A stretch of DNA of 64,000 bases from Streptomyces sp. NBC_00670 (GCF_036226765.1 NZ_CP109017.1:3544501-3608500); one strand, 5' to 3'; shown: positions 17,685 through 26,606, counted from the first letter of the stretch. The notes: generated by a model from the letters alone, not told the origin. Numbers and translations are program-made.

Positions 17685-19604
17685 TCAGCCGATGTGGATG
17701 TCCTGCTTCACCGTCACCTGGTCGACGTCCGTCGTCCGCACCGTCACCGCCATCGTCCAGACGCCCGGGAGCGGCAGGTTGAGGGTGTCGGAACCCCAGT
17801 AACCGCCCTTGTCCTCGAGCTTGGCATCGAGCGGGCCGAGCTTCCGGCCCGCCAGGGTGAAGGTGAGGCGGACCTCGGGGACCGTCACGATGCCGTTGTC
17901 GGGCCCGTACGTCACGACCTGGACCGTGTTCTCGCCCGACCGCCCGGGGGTCAGATCGATCTGCGCCTTGCCCCGGCCGCCGGTCGGACCCAGATCGAAG
18001 GGGACGGTTGCCGAGGCGCCCAGGATCGGCTGGGCCGCCTCCTGCGCGGCGACCGCCTCCGTCTCGGCGCGGCCCGGCTGCGTTCCGGTCAGCAGGGTGG
18101 TCACGACGAGCACCATGACGCCGACGGTGACCTCGGTGAGGACGGAGGTGCGCAGTCGGTGGTGGTCGGGGGGCGGTGAGGTGCCGGCGGGGGTGTCCGT
18201 GGGGGGCTCGGCCGTGGGGGTGTGCGGGGGTGTCGGGGCGCCCACCGGCTGCGGTACGCGGGTCCGGGCCTCGGTGGTCGCCTGCCGGGGGGCGGCCAGT
18301 CGGGCCGTGAAGCGACGGGAGTACGCGGCCGCCGCCAGCAGCACCACCACGGCCAGCAGCTTGGCCGTCAGCAGCCTGCCGTACGTCGTGGTCGTGAGGG
18401 TGTCCAAGGAGCCGAGGCCGCGCCAGGACTGGTAGAAGCCGGTGACCGTCAGGACGACGACCGAGAGGAACGCGAGTCGGGAGAAACGGGTCACCGCGTG
18501 GGCCGGGAGCTGATCGGGCGAGCGGTACAGCGTGGTCAGCAGGACCACCAGGCCGCCGAGCCAGGCGGCCATCGCCAGCAGGTGCAGCACCGCGGAGGTG
18601 ATCGCCACCGGGACCTGGATGCCGGCGGAGGCATGCTCGGACATGGCCCAGGTGAGAGCGAACGCGAGCGCCAGCAGCGTGCCGCCCGCGAGGCGCGGCC
18701 ACTCCCCGCGCGGGGCGCCCGGCTCGGGCGGTGCCCCTTTCTCGTGCGGGGCGCCTGTCTCGTGCGGGGCGCCCGTCGTCGCCTTGCCCGGTGGGTCGAG
18801 CGCCGCCGCCTTGCCCAGTGGAGAGAACGCCGTCGCCTTGCCCAGCGGGTAGAACGCCGCCGCCGCGAGGAGCGCGAGCCGGGCGAGGAGGGCGAGGCCG
18901 GGGCGGGTGGCGGCCGTGTCGTCGAGCAGCGTCGGGTCGAGGGCGGAGGCGGGGCCGGTGCCGCGTTCGTACGGGCCGCGCAGCAGGAACAGGGCCACGG
19001 TGGCGGCCAGCAGGGTCCACCAGCCCAGGCGGGCCGGGCCCCGCGCCGGTGCCAGGCCGGTGGCGGCGGCGAACGCGAAGGCGCCGATCAGGAGGGCGAT
19101 GCCGCCGTAGGCGACGTAGCGGGCGATGTCGTAGAGCGTGGTGGAGGCGCCGTTCGAGGACGGCTCGGCGGGGAGGTCGGCGGCGGTGGGGGACGGTTTG
19201 CCGACGGAGAAGGTGAACGCGCCGGAGACGGGGTGGCTGTCGGCGGAGACGACGCGCCAGCCGACGGTGTAGGTGCCGTCGGCCATGCGGGCGGGGAGGG
19301 TGATGCGGGCGGTGTCGCCCTCGCCGTTCGCACGGGTGGGTGTGCCGGTGTGCAGGCGGCGGTTGGTGTGGTCGAGGACGCGAAAGGAGTCGTCGAGCAG
19401 GCCGACGGACTCGCTGAAGGTGAGGGTGACGGTTTTGGGGGCGGCTTTTGCGACGGTGCCGTCCTGGGGGGTGGAGGAGGTGAGGACGGCGTGGGCGGAG
19501 GCGGGGGTGGGGGCGGTGAGCAGGAGCAGGAGGGTGGCGGTCAGGAGGGTGAGGGCGCGGGTGAGGTGAAGGTGGGGAGAGTGGCGGTCCCGCTGTGCGT
19601 CCAC
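17685..19604 (-). CDS. CopC-CopD fusion copper protein
   Basis: 639 residues. A signal peptide (LTLLTATLLLLLTAPTPASA) leads to mature HAVLTSSTPQDG, the CopC fold with its N-terminal Cu-binding His, and W/H residues in WRVVSADSHPVSG. A CopD-type membrane domain with about eight helices spans about 165-430. A Pro/Thr linker with a further helix and a C-terminal ~110-residue extracytoplasmic domain follow. Fused CopC/CopD proteins (YcnJ-like) take part in copper uptake or homeostasis at the membrane. A low-complexity insert (about 265-310, repeats of LGKA and GAPHE) interrupts a loop. Convergent with DUF72 across the third parS site. Confidence 0.9.
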   Translation of the reverse strand: MDAQRDRHSPHLHLTRALTLLTATLLLLLTAPTPASAHAVLTSSTPQDGTVAKAAPKTVTLTFSESVGLLDDSFRVLDHTNRRLHTGTPTRANGEGDTARITLPARMADGTYTVGWRVVSADSHPVSGAFTFSVGKPSPTAADLPAEPSSNGASTTLYDIARYVAYGGIALLIGAFAFAAATGLAPARGPARLGWWTLLAATVALFLLRGPYERGTGPASALDPTLLDDTAATRPGLALLARLALLAAAAFYPLGKATAFSPLGKAAALDPPGKATTGAPHETGAPHEKGAPPEPGAPRGEWPRLAGGTLLALAFALTWAMSEHASAGIQVPVAITSAVLHLLAMAAWLGGLVVLLTTLYRSPDQLPAHAVTRFSRLAFLSVVVLTVTGFYQSWRGLGSLDTLTTTTYGRLLTAKLLAVVVLLAAAAYSRRFTARLAAPRQATTEARTRVPQPVGAPTPPHTPTAEPPTDTPAGTSPPPDHHRLRTSVLTEVTVGVMVLVVTTLLTGTQPGRAETEAVAAQEAAQPILGASATVPFDLGPTGGRGKAQIDLTPGRSGENTVQVVTYGPDNGIVTVPEVRLTFTLAGRKLGPLDAKLEDKGGYWGSDTLNLPLPGVWTMAVTVRTTDVDQVTVKQDIHIG

Positions 19605-19628
19605 GTCCGTTGGATCTCCGTAGGTTGC

Positions 19629-19780
19629 GGGTCGGGGTCAGGGGTTGAGGGGGCGGGGTCGAGGGGGTCGAGGGGGTTGAGGGGGCGGGGTTCGCGGTTT
19701 GGGGGTTTTGGTTACGTACGGATGGTGGGGGCGGGGTGTTCAGGGTGGGTGGCGTGTTCAGGGTGGGCGGGGGTGCCGGG
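19629..19780 (+). repeat. G-rich repetitive intergenic tract
   Basis: Repeated GAGGGGGT/GAGGGGGC units, then two GTTCAGGGTGGG units, almost all G and T on the plus strand. Several runs of four or five G could form quadruplexes. It lies between the divergent copper-protein and MFS genes and must contain both promoters. Confidence 0.7.
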
Positions 19781-19847
19781 TGGGTTTTCCGCCGCTGCCG
19801 CCCCGGCCCTCGCGTACGGTGGGCCGCCGGATCGAGGGGAGCTGTGC

Positions 19848-21077
19848 ATGGGGGCCGGTGGCGGGTTGTTGTGGGGGTCCTACGGGGTCAGTGTGCTGGG
19901 GACCTGGCTGGCGTTCGACGCCTTTCCCCTCATCGCCGTGCTCGTGCTGCACTCCGGGCCCGTCGCCGTCTCCGCTCTCGCCGCCGCCGGGCTGGCGGTC
20001 GGGGCCGTCGTGGCGGTGCCGCTCGGGCCCTGGCTGGAGTTCCGGCGCAAGCGGCCCGTCATGGTCGCCACGGATCTCGTCCGTTGCGCGGCCCTGCTGA
20101 CGATCCCCGCCGCCTACCTGCTCGGCGCCCTCACCTTCGTCCAGCTCCTGACCGTCTCGGTGGTCGTCGCCGCGGCCGACATCACCTTCCGGGCGGCGAG
20201 CGGGGCCTACATCAAGACCCTGCTGCCGCCCGGGGAACTGCTCGTCGTCAACGCCCGGTTCGAATCGACGAGCTGGACCGCCACCGTGCTCGGCCCGCCG
20301 CTCGGCGGGGCGATGGTCGGGCTGTTCGGGCCGGTGGTGACCGTGCTCGCCGACGCGGCCAGCTATCTCCTGTCCGCCGCCGGCCTCCGGGCGATCCGCA
20401 CGCACGAACCCCGCCCCGTCCGCCCCGTCCGCGCCGAGGAGGCCGGTGCGCCGTCCCGTCCCCGGGCCGGCGAGCTGCTCGACGGCTGGCGGTTCATCCT
20501 CGGCGACCCGGCGCTGCGCCCGCTGTTCTGGAACACCGTCTTCTTCAACGGGCTGCTCATGGCCGTCTCCCCGCTGCTCGCCGTGCTGATGCTCGGTCCC
20601 CTCGGCTTCGCCCCCTGGCAGTACGGCCTCGCCTTCGCACTGCCCTCCGTGGGCGGTCTGATCGGCTCCCGGCTGGCCCGCCGGCTGGCCGCGCGGTTCG
20701 GACAGCACCGGATCCTGCTCACCACGGGCCTCCTGCGCGCCTGCTGGCCCGTCGGCCTGGCCTTCGTCCGGCCCGGGGTCCCCGGTCTCGTCCTGGTCGT
20801 CCTCGTCGAGTTCGGGGTGATCACCTGCTGCGGCGTGTTCAACCCGGTGTACGCCACCTACCGGCTGGAGCAGACCCCGGCCGACCGCGTCGTCCGCACG
20901 CTGTCCGCGTGGTCCGTCTCCACCAAGCTCAGCATCGCGGCGCTGACGGCCCTGTGGGGTGTGCTGGCCGGTCTCGCCGGCACCCGGACGGCGATCGGCG
21001 CGGCGGGGGTGCTCCTGCTGGCGACGCCGCTGCTGCTGCCCCGTCGCGCACCGCGACCGCTAGCGTTCGCGGAGTGA
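19848..21077 (+). CDS. MFS transporter
   Basis: 409 residues with about 10-12 membrane spans and the MFS loop 2-3 basic motif in LEFRRKRPVMVATDLVR. N- and C-terminal halves are separated by a cytoplasmic loop rich in Arg/Pro (THEPRPVRPVRAEEAG). It resembles the small actinobacterial drug/macrolide-efflux type of MFS carriers; substrate unknown. ATG follows GGGGAG. The stop overlaps the GTG of the cupin gene, so the two are cotranslated. Confidence 0.88.
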   Translation: MGAGGGLLWGSYGVSVLGTWLAFDAFPLIAVLVLHSGPVAVSALAAAGLAVGAVVAVPLGPWLEFRRKRPVMVATDLVRCAALLTIPAAYLLGALTFVQLLTVSVVVAAADITFRAASGAYIKTLLPPGELLVVNARFESTSWTATVLGPPLGGAMVGLFGPVVTVLADAASYLLSAAGLRAIRTHEPRPVRPVRAEEAGAPSRPRAGELLDGWRFILGDPALRPLFWNTVFFNGLLMAVSPLLAVLMLGPLGFAPWQYGLAFALPSVGGLIGSRLARRLAARFGQHRILLTTGLLRACWPVGLAFVRPGVPGLVLVVLVEFGVITCCGVFNPVYATYRLEQTPADRVVRTLSAWSVSTKLSIAALTALWGVLAGLAGTRTAIGAAGVLLLATPLLLPRRAPRPLAFAE

Positions 21078-21583
21078 CGACTCCTTTTCCCCAGCGCGTT
21101 CCCCTCCGGCCCGAGGATCTCGTCGCCCACTTCGGGATGGAGCCGATTCCCCGTGAGGGCGGACGGTTCCGTCGTACGTGGGCGGGGCCCGTACGGTCCG
21201 ACGGCCGGCCGGAGGGCACCGCGATCGTCGCGCTGCTGACCGCCGCGCCCGACGACTTCTCCGCCCTGCACCGGCTGCCGGCCACCGAAATCTGGCACCA
21301 CTACCTGGGCGATCCGCTGGAGCTGCTGCTGCTCGCCCCTGACGGCACCGCCCGCACCGTCGTCCTCGGCCCCGACGTCCTCGGCGGCCAGCACGTGCAG
21401 TTCGCCGTGCCGGGCGGTACGTGGATGGGCGGCAAGGTCGTCGGGGGTGGGGCCTGGACGCTGTTCGGCTGCACGATGGCGCCCGGGTTCACGGAGGAGA
21501 CGTACGAGCACGGGGACGCGGCGGTGCTCACCGCCCGCTACCCGGGGGAGGCGGAGCGGATCACCGCGTTGTGCCGGGCGTAG
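21074..21583 (+). CDS. Cupin-fold protein (DUF985)
   Basis: 169 residues starting GTG within the MFS stop (GTGA overlap). The DUF985 pattern is clear: AHFGMEPIPREGGRFRRTW, FSALHRLPATEIWHHYLGDPLELLLL and WTLFGCTMAPGF. The family forms a cupin barrel with unknown substrate, sometimes suggested to be a sugar or nucleotide-linked epimerase. Metal-ligand-like residues H (LHRL) and E/H (EIWHH) are present. Confidence 0.9.
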   Translation: MTTPFPQRVPLRPEDLVAHFGMEPIPREGGRFRRTWAGPVRSDGRPEGTAIVALLTAAPDDFSALHRLPATEIWHHYLGDPLELLLLAPDGTARTVVLGPDVLGGQHVQFAVPGGTWMGGKVVGGGAWTLFGCTMAPGFTEETYEHGDAAVLTARYPGEAERITALCRA

Positions 21584-21652
21584 GTGCGCTTCGGCCAGGG
21601 GTGCGGTGCGGCCGGAATGGTACGTCGGCGGTGGGCGCGGGATCATCGGGGC

Positions 21653-22270
21653 ATGGACGTCACCCTGCACCTCGCCCAGCAGCCGGACGCCGACGCGCTG
21701 CTCGGCCGCAGTCCGCTGGCGGCGCTGGTCGGCATGCTGCTCGACCAGCAGGTGCCGATGGAGTGGGCCTTCGCGGGGCCGTACACGATCGCCCGACGCA
21801 TGAACGCGGACGATCTCGACGCGCACGAGATCGCGGCGTACGAGCCGGGGGCGTTCGCGGCGCTGCTGTCGGCCAAGCCGGCCGTGCACCGGTATCCGGG
21901 GGCGATGGCCGGGCGGATCCAGCAGTTGTGCGCGTTTCTCGTGGAGCGGTACGGCGGGGACGCGGAGGCGGTGTGGGCGGGGGCGCGGGACGGTGCGGAG
22001 CTGTTGGCGCGGCTGAAGGAGCTGCCGGGGTTCGGGGTGCAGAAGGCGCAGATCTTCGTGGCGTTGCTGGGGAAGCAGGTGGGGGTGCGGCCGGTGGGGT
22101 GGCGGGAGGCGGCGGGGGTGTACGGGGAGGCGGATGCGTTTCGGTCGGTGGCGGACATCACGGGGGTGGAGTCGTTGGGGCGGGTGCGGGCGCACAAGCA
22201 GGAGATGAAGGCGGCGGCGAAGGCGGCCAAGGCCGCGAAGGCCGAGGGTTCCGGTCCGGCGGGGCGGTGA
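21653..22270 (+). CDS. HhH-GPD-family DNA glycosylase-like protein
   Basis: 205 residues related to the HhH-GPD base-excision-repair superfamily: MLLDQQVPMEWAFAGP at the start and a hairpin LPGFGVQKAQIFVALLGKQVG near 125-145. The catalytic Asp expected just after the hairpin in active glycosylases is not obvious (RPVGWREAAG instead), so activity is uncertain. The tail is Lys/Ala-rich (KAAAKAAKAAKAE), which could bind DNA. Confidence 0.85.
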   Translation: MDVTLHLAQQPDADALLGRSPLAALVGMLLDQQVPMEWAFAGPYTIARRMNADDLDAHEIAAYEPGAFAALLSAKPAVHRYPGAMAGRIQQLCAFLVERYGGDAEAVWAGARDGAELLARLKELPGFGVQKAQIFVALLGKQVGVRPVGWREAAGVYGEADAFRSVADITGVESLGRVRAHKQEMKAAAKAAKAAKAEGSGPAGR

Positions 22271-22279
22271 CGGGGGGTC

Positions 22280-22455
22280 CCTGGGGTTTTTCTCGCCCCC
22301 GCCGCCCCTACCCGTCCCGTCCTCAACCTGGGGGCTCTGCCCCCAGGCCCCCCGGAGGGGGAGGGGGGGTTGGGGTGGGTGGGTGTGTGCGGGTGAGGTC
22401 GTGGCTGGTCGCGCAGTTCCCCGCGTACCGACACAGTCCCGCGCCCCTTGCGGGG
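22280..22455 (+). repeat. Dispersed Streptomyces intergenic repeat, copy A
   Basis: Contains CGCCCCCGCCGCCCC, a GGGGGCTCTGCCCCC stem and GCGCAGTTCCCCGCG. The same blocks appear in inverted orientation at 33636-33740. The region 22271-22616 otherwise holds no gene. Confidence 0.75.
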
Positions 22456-22604
22456 GGGCGCCCGTCGCCACTACGCGCTCACCCTCTCGCAACCGGTGGG
22501 TAACTGTTGCGCAACCCGGGGGTTTACACCTTTGGCCGGGTGTGCGGGGGGTTTTCCGGTGGGGTACTCGGGCGCCATGGCTGCGCCCGGAACGTCGGGA
22601 CCGG

Positions 22605-22610
22605 TAGGCT
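22605..22610 (+). promoter_or_regulatory. -10 box of leaderless promoter
   Basis: TAGGCT with six bases before the GTG start at 22617 and no Shine-Dalgarno; the layout matches purD. Confidence 0.5.
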
Positions 22611-22616
22611 TTCCGT

Positions 22617-22913
22617 GTGATCTTCAAGCGCATCGGAAACGGCCGGCCGTACCCCGACCACGGCCGGGAAAGCACCCGGCAGTGGGCGGACGTCGCACCG
22701 CGCCCGGTCCGCCTCGATCAACTGGTGACGACCAAGCAGCAGCTCGACCTGGAAACGCTGCTCGCCGAGGACTCCACGTTCTACGGCGACCTCTTCGCGC
22801 ACGTCGTGAAGTGGCGGGGCGATCTGTACCTCGAGGACGGACTCCACCGCGCGGTACGTGCCGCGCTGCAACAGCGGCAGGTACTGCACGCGCGCGTGCT
22901 CGAACTCGACTGA
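22617..22913 (+). CDS. Small conserved protein, VapB-antitoxin-like
   Basis: 98 residues beginning MIFKRIGNGRPYPDHGR. Conserved-looking features are APRPVRLDQLVTTKQQLDL and FYGDLFAHVVKWRGDLYLEDGLHRAVRAAL. Similar Streptomyces proteins are often labelled VapB-type antitoxin, but no partner toxin is adjacent and the name should be treated as tentative. Leaderless GTG start. Confidence 0.75.
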   Translation: MIFKRIGNGRPYPDHGRESTRQWADVAPRPVRLDQLVTTKQQLDLETLLAEDSTFYGDLFAHVVKWRGDLYLEDGLHRAVRAALQQRQVLHARVLELD

Positions 22914-23003
22914 GCCGGGCGGAACCGGACCTCGGTTGCCCCTTTCGGGTCGTACTCGGCCCGATCGAATGATCATCTGGTAGGCACGGCCGCTCCGGCG
23001 CAC

Positions 23004-23009
23004 TACGCT
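23004..23009 (+). promoter_or_regulatory. -10 box of leaderless promoter
   Basis: TACGCT, six bases before the ATG at 23016; no Shine-Dalgarno is visible. Confidence 0.45.
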
Positions 23010-23015
23010 GCGCTC

Positions 23016-23675
23016 ATGAGCATGCTGACTCCTCCCGGCATGGGCGGCCAGTACCGGATCACGGGTGACAAGTACCCGCGGATGCGCCCTCCGCGGAGGC
23101 GCCGCAGGCTCGTCGTCGGGGCCGTCGCCTCGGTCGCCGCGCTCGGGCTGATCGGCTGGGGAACCCTGCAGCTCATCGACGTCTTCACCGGCGGCGGCGA
23201 CAAGGCCTCCGCGTCCGTCGGCACCAAGGCCGCCGCCTGCCCGGCGAAGCCGGCGAAGGCGAGCCCCTCGCCGAGCGTCCGTGCGGCCGCGCTGCCCGCG
23301 CCCGGGAAGATCACTGTCAACGTCCTGAACGCCACGACGCGCAGCGGGCTGGCCAAGGACACCGCGGCGGAGCTGAAGAAGCGCGGCTTCAAGGTCGGAA
23401 CCGTCGGCAACGCGACGAAGCAGTACGACAAGAAGGTCAAGGGCGTCGGTGTCGTCCTCGGCCCGGCCGCGGCCAAGGACACCTCGCTCCCGGTGCTGGC
23501 GACCCAGCTGACCGGCGCGGAGCAGAAGACCGAGGCCGGACGCAAGGGCGCCGACGTCGACCTGATCCTGGGCGACGGCTTCCAGCGGCTGACGGCCGCG
23601 AAGTCGGCCGACCAGGCGCTGACCGCGCTCCGGCACCCCGCACCCGCGACACCCGCGGCGGGCAAGGGCTGCTGA
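23016..23675 (+). CDS. LytR_C-domain membrane protein
   Basis: 219 residues: a basic cytoplasmic N-terminus ([11 protein letters not shown]), one membrane helix (VVGAVASVAALGLIGWGTLQLI, about 32-53), a Ser/Pro/Ala linker, and a C-terminal LytR_C domain (ITVNVLNATTRSGLAKDTAAELKKRGF to VDLILGDGFQRL) outside the cell. LytR_C domains accompany cell-wall ligases and probably bind envelope polymers; here no catalytic LCP domain is present. Leaderless ATG start. Confidence 0.88.
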   Translation: MSMLTPPGMGGQYRITGDKYPRMRPPRRRRRLVVGAVASVAALGLIGWGTLQLIDVFTGGGDKASASVGTKAAACPAKPAKASPSPSVRAAALPAPGKITVNVLNATTRSGLAKDTAAELKKRGFKVGTVGNATKQYDKKVKGVGVVLGPAAAKDTSLPVLATQLTGAEQKTEAGRKGADVDLILGDGFQRLTAAKSADQALTALRHPAPATPAAGKGC

Positions 23676-23718
23676 CCTACCCGGCGCAGGACGGCCCCCA
23701 CAGGGGTCCGGGACGTGG

Positions 23719-24354
23719 CTACTCCGCCGCCCCGTACAGCCGGTCCCCCGCGTCGCCCAGGCCCGGGATGATGTAGCCGTGCTCGTTGAGGTGGTCGTCG
23801 ACCGCCGCGGTCACCACGGTGACCGGCGTCCCCGCCAGCTCGCGCTCCATGATCTCCACGCCCTCCGGCGCGGCCAGCAGGACCACGGCCGTCACGTCGT
23901 CCGCGCCGCGCCGGATCAGCTCGCGGATCGCCGCGACCAGCGTGCCGCCGGTGGCGAGCATCGGGTCCAGGACGTAGACCTGCCGCCCGGAGAGGTCCTC
24001 CGGCATCCGCGTGGCGTACGTCGAGGCCTGCAGCGTCTCCTCGTTGCGGATCATGCCGAGGAAGCCCACCTCGGCGGTCGGCAGCAGCCGCACCATGCCG
24101 TCGAGCATCCCGAGGCCGGCCCGCAGGATCGGCACCACCAGCGGCCGCGGGTGGGAGAGCTTGACGCCGGTGGTCGAGGCGACCGGGGTGTGGATGTCGA
24201 CGGCCTCGGTGCGCACGTCCCGGGTGGCCTCGTAGGCGAGCAGGGTGACGAGTTCGTCGGCGAGCCGGCGGAAGGTCGCGGAGTCGGTGCGGCGGTCGCG
24301 CAGCGTGGTGAGCTTGTGGGCGACCAGCGGATGGTCGACGACGTGGAGACGCAT
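23719..24354 (-). CDS. upp: Uracil phosphoribosyltransferase
   Basis: 211 residues, the usual length. Converts uracil and PRPP to UMP in pyrimidine salvage. The N-terminal [20 protein letters not shown] is diagnostic. The PRPP loop is [18 protein letters not shown], and the uracil-binding [16 protein letters not shown] lies near the C-terminus. Convergent with the LytR_C gene. Confidence 0.97.
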   Translation of the reverse strand: MRLHVVDHPLVAHKLTTLRDRRTDSATFRRLADELVTLLAYEATRDVRTEAVDIHTPVASTTGVKLSHPRPLVVPILRAGLGMLDGMVRLLPTAEVGFLGMIRNEETLQASTYATRMPEDLSGRQVYVLDPMLATGGTLVAAIRELIRRGADDVTAVVLLAAPEGVEIMERELAGTPVTVVTAAVDDHLNEHGYIIPGLGDAGDRLYGAAE

Positions 24355-24490
24355 GACCCCACAGTAACCGGGCGCCGCGGGTCCGGCGGCGCCGCGCCCG
24401 GCAAGCACTGGCACCGCGATTCACCCGCCCGCCTGCATCAAACCCCCCGTCGGAGGGAAGGTGGGAGGGACCGACCGGAGTGATGTGACG

Positions 24491-24712
24491 ATGTCCGACC
24501 AGCAGTCCCACGGGGACACACCGCAGCACGGAGACGCACCGCGGCAGGAGCAGCGGCAGGAGCAGGACGCCGAGGCCGCGCGCCGGCGCCGCCGGGCCCA
24601 GTTCCTGCGCGAGCGCGCGGAGGCCCGCGCACTGCGCGAGCGCGTCCAGCCGCGCCGCGCGAAGGTCGCCCGGCTCCGCCACGCGATGCGCATGCGCACG
24701 TTCCGCTGGTGA
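24491..24712 (+). CDS. Small Arg/Gln-rich basic protein
   Basis: 73 residues starting MSDQQSHGD; an alternative GTG at 24461 follows GGAGGGAA and adds ten residues. The centre is highly charged and probably helical (QEQRQEQDAEAARRRRRAQF, RERAEARALRERVQ), ending RHAMRMRTFRW. No family recognised. The base composition suits a coding sequence. Confidence 0.6.
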   Translation: MSDQQSHGDTPQHGDAPRQEQRQEQDAEAARRRRRAQFLRERAEARALRERVQPRRAKVARLRHAMRMRTFRW

Positions 24713-24842
24713 GCCGGACGCCGGGCAAGCGGTCGTAGAGCCGGACGACGCACACCCGCGGTCGTAGCACCTGACGAAGGACACCCGCGGGCGCGGACCG
24801 GACGACGAACACCTCGCGGCCGTAGAACCTGACGACGGGCGC
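24713..24842 (+). repeat. Degenerate ~30-bp tandem repeat
   Basis: Four diverged units of the form GTAGnRCCKGACGACG followed by ACACCCGCGGTC. They fill the space after the small basic gene. No coding frame explains them. Confidence 0.65.
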
Positions 24843-25088
24843 CCCCTCACCCGTGCGCCGTGCCGCGTACGATCACGTCGGCAGCGTCAGGCACCTCGCG
24901 GCCCGAGCCCGGTCCCCGGACTCCCGCCCGGACAAGAGGGTGCAACACAGCGTCGTGAAGACATCCCCTGAACGCCTTGTTTCTGCCACGATTCCGAGTG
25001 GGCGGGGGACACGGCACAGCTCTCCCCGCCCGCGACTTGGCCGGGGGGACCCCCAACCGGCACGCCTATGACCAGTGGGAGAGTCACG

Positions 25089-25622
25089 GTGTACTTCGCC
25101 GCACTGCTCGCGCGCACCGAAGACGGGTGGGAAGCGAGCGACACAGAGCTCGACGATGTGGAGACCCTGTCGGATCTGGCCGACCTGGCCCGGGAAGCCA
25201 CGGCCGACGAGGACACGGTGCTCGTCCTGATCGAGCAGGAGGACGCGTGGTTCGGCGTCGTCCGCGTGGACGGCGAGGAGGATCCTCGTATCTACGTGTC
25301 GGACGCCGCCGCGGCCGCCCGCAGCTCGTACGGCGAGATCCTGCTCACCGACGAACTGCTCGGCAGGGAGCCCGGCAACGACGGCGCCGACCTGGACTCC
25401 CTGGACCTCGACGGCACGGAGGACGGTGAGTCCGACAAGGGCGACGACGAGGACGACGGCACGGGCGCCGAGGCCGTGCCGCACGGCCCCGTCGGCGACG
25501 CGGAGGTCCTCGACGACCTCGGCGTCGGGGAGAAGGAACTGCGTTCCCTGGACGCCGAGGAGGCACTGACCGCGATCGCCGAGGCCCTGGGCGCCTCGGA
25601 GGTCCTGGAAACCGTGCGCTAG
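25089..25622 (+). CDS. tRNA adenosine deaminase-associated protein
   Basis: 177 residues from the GTG that follows GGGAGAG; an in-frame ATG at 25068 is possible but lacks a ribosome-binding site. The N-terminus YFAALLARTEDGWEASD and the acidic body are typical of the actinobacterial protein always found next to tadA. Asp/Glu-rich stretch at about 110-135. It lies eight bases from tadA, in the same operon; the function is unknown but presumably linked to tRNA deamination. Confidence 0.88.
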   Translation: MYFAALLARTEDGWEASDTELDDVETLSDLADLAREATADEDTVLVLIEQEDAWFGVVRVDGEEDPRIYVSDAAAAARSSYGEILLTDELLGREPGNDGADLDSLDLDGTEDGESDKGDDEDDGTGAEAVPHGPVGDAEVLDDLGVGEKELRSLDAEEALTAIAEALGASEVLETVR

Positions 25623-25630
25623 GCCCGCGC

Positions 25631-26143
25631 GTGACGACGAACGACGCTCCGCCGGTCCACGATCCGGTACGGGACCGGTGGCGCGCCCCCATGCGGCTCG
25701 CGCTGCGGGAGGCCGTGCGCGCCGCCGAGGGCGGGGACGTGCCGGTGGGCGCGGTCGTGCTGTCGGCGGACGGCACCCCGCTGGCCACCGGCCACAACGA
25801 ACGGGAGGCGACGGGCGACCCGACCGCGCACGCGGAGGTGCTCGCCCTGCGCCGGGCGGCCGCCGCGGCCGGCGAGTGGCGGCTGACCGGCTGCACGCTC
25901 GTCGTCACACTGGAGCCGTGCACGATGTGCGCGGGCGCCCTCCAGCAGTCCCGGGTGGACCGGGTCGTCTACGGCGCCCGCGACGACAAGGCCGGCGCGG
26001 CCGGTTCCCTCTGGGACCTGGTCCGCGACCGGCGCCTCAACCACCGTCCGGAGGTGATCGGGGGCGTCCTCGCGGACGACTGCGGCCGCCTCCTCACCGA
26101 CTTCTTCCGCACCGGCGGCAGGGGCCCGGAAACGGATTTCTGA
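25631..26143 (+). CDS. tadA: tRNA-specific adenosine deaminase
   Basis: 170 residues. Deaminates the wobble adenosine of tRNA-Arg(ACG) to inosine; a tRNA-Arg(ACG) gene lies at 48060 in this window. The zinc site is complete: HAE in PTAHAEVLAL and PCTMC in TLEPCTMCAGAL. The remaining deaminase-fold segments (VYGARDDKAGAAGSLWDL, RPEVIGGVLADDC) follow. The GTG start is eight bases after the upstream partner gene. Confidence 0.95.
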   Translation: MTTNDAPPVHDPVRDRWRAPMRLALREAVRAAEGGDVPVGAVVLSADGTPLATGHNEREATGDPTAHAEVLALRRAAAAAGEWRLTGCTLVVTLEPCTMCAGALQQSRVDRVVYGARDDKAGAAGSLWDLVRDRRLNHRPEVIGGVLADDCGRLLTDFFRTGGRGPETDF

Positions 26144-26174
26144 CCGGGGCCCACCTTGGGGTAGTGTCTCCCTC

Positions 26175-26262
26175 GGTAGCGTGTCCGAGCGGCCGAAGGA
26201 GCTCGCCTCGAAAGCGAGTGTGGCGCAAGTCACCGAGGGTTCAAATCCCTCCGCTACCGCCA
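26175..26262 (+). tRNA. tRNA-Ser (anticodon CGA)
   Basis: Acceptor GGTAGCG/CGCTACC, anticodon stem CTCGC/GCGAG around CTCGAAA, long variable arm, T-loop GTTCAAATC, and encoded CCA. Reads UCG. Confidence 0.97.
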
Positions 26263-26264
26263 CG

Positions 26265-26296
26265 AAGAGGCTCCGTCGTACGACGGGGCCTCTTTT
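26265..26296 (+). terminator. Terminator of tRNA-Ser(CGA)
   Basis: Hairpin AAGAGGCTCCGTCG/CGACGGGGCCTCTT followed by a short T-run, directly after the tRNA CCA end. Confidence 0.85.
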
Positions 26297-26426
26297 GCGT
26301 GCGTCCGGTTTCCCCGGGCCGGCCGCCGCACGCGCGTGATCCTTTTCGGGGCGCCGAACACGTGCGCGGGTTACACTCACCGGCGGTGTACGGGGTTCAT
26401 GGGGCGCAGGAGACGGGGGAGGCCGC

Positions 26427-26606
26427 GTGGCGGTGCAGGGAAAGAAGATCGCGCTGTACGCGCTCGTCGTCTTCGCGCTGTACGTGATCATCACCGACCC
26501 GGCGAAGGCCGCCGACTACGTCCAGATCGGGTTCGAAGGCATTTCGAACGCCGCGCAGTCGGTCGGCGACTTCATGACCTGGCTCGCCAACGGCGCCAAG
26601 GACTGA
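26427..26606 (+). CDS. 59-residue single-span membrane peptide
   Basis: Starts GTG after a strong GGGGGAGG ribosome-binding site. The protein begins MAVQGKKIALYALVVFALYV, with one hydrophobic helix (about 8-22), then an amphipathic tail ending in FMTWLANGAKD. GC-biased third positions support coding. No family recognised. It sits between the tRNA terminator and sigF. Confidence 0.75.
   Translation: MAVQGKKIALYALVVFALYVIITDPAKAADYVQIGFEGISNAAQSVGDFMTWLANGAKD

Noticed and set aside
18222..19847. Long plus-strand extension in front of the MFS transporter
   Set aside because: Opposite the copper-protein gene; the real start is the ATG at 19848 with a ribosome-binding site.
22617..22913. VapBC toxin-antitoxin pair
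   Set aside because: No PIN-domain toxin or any small partner gene next to it.
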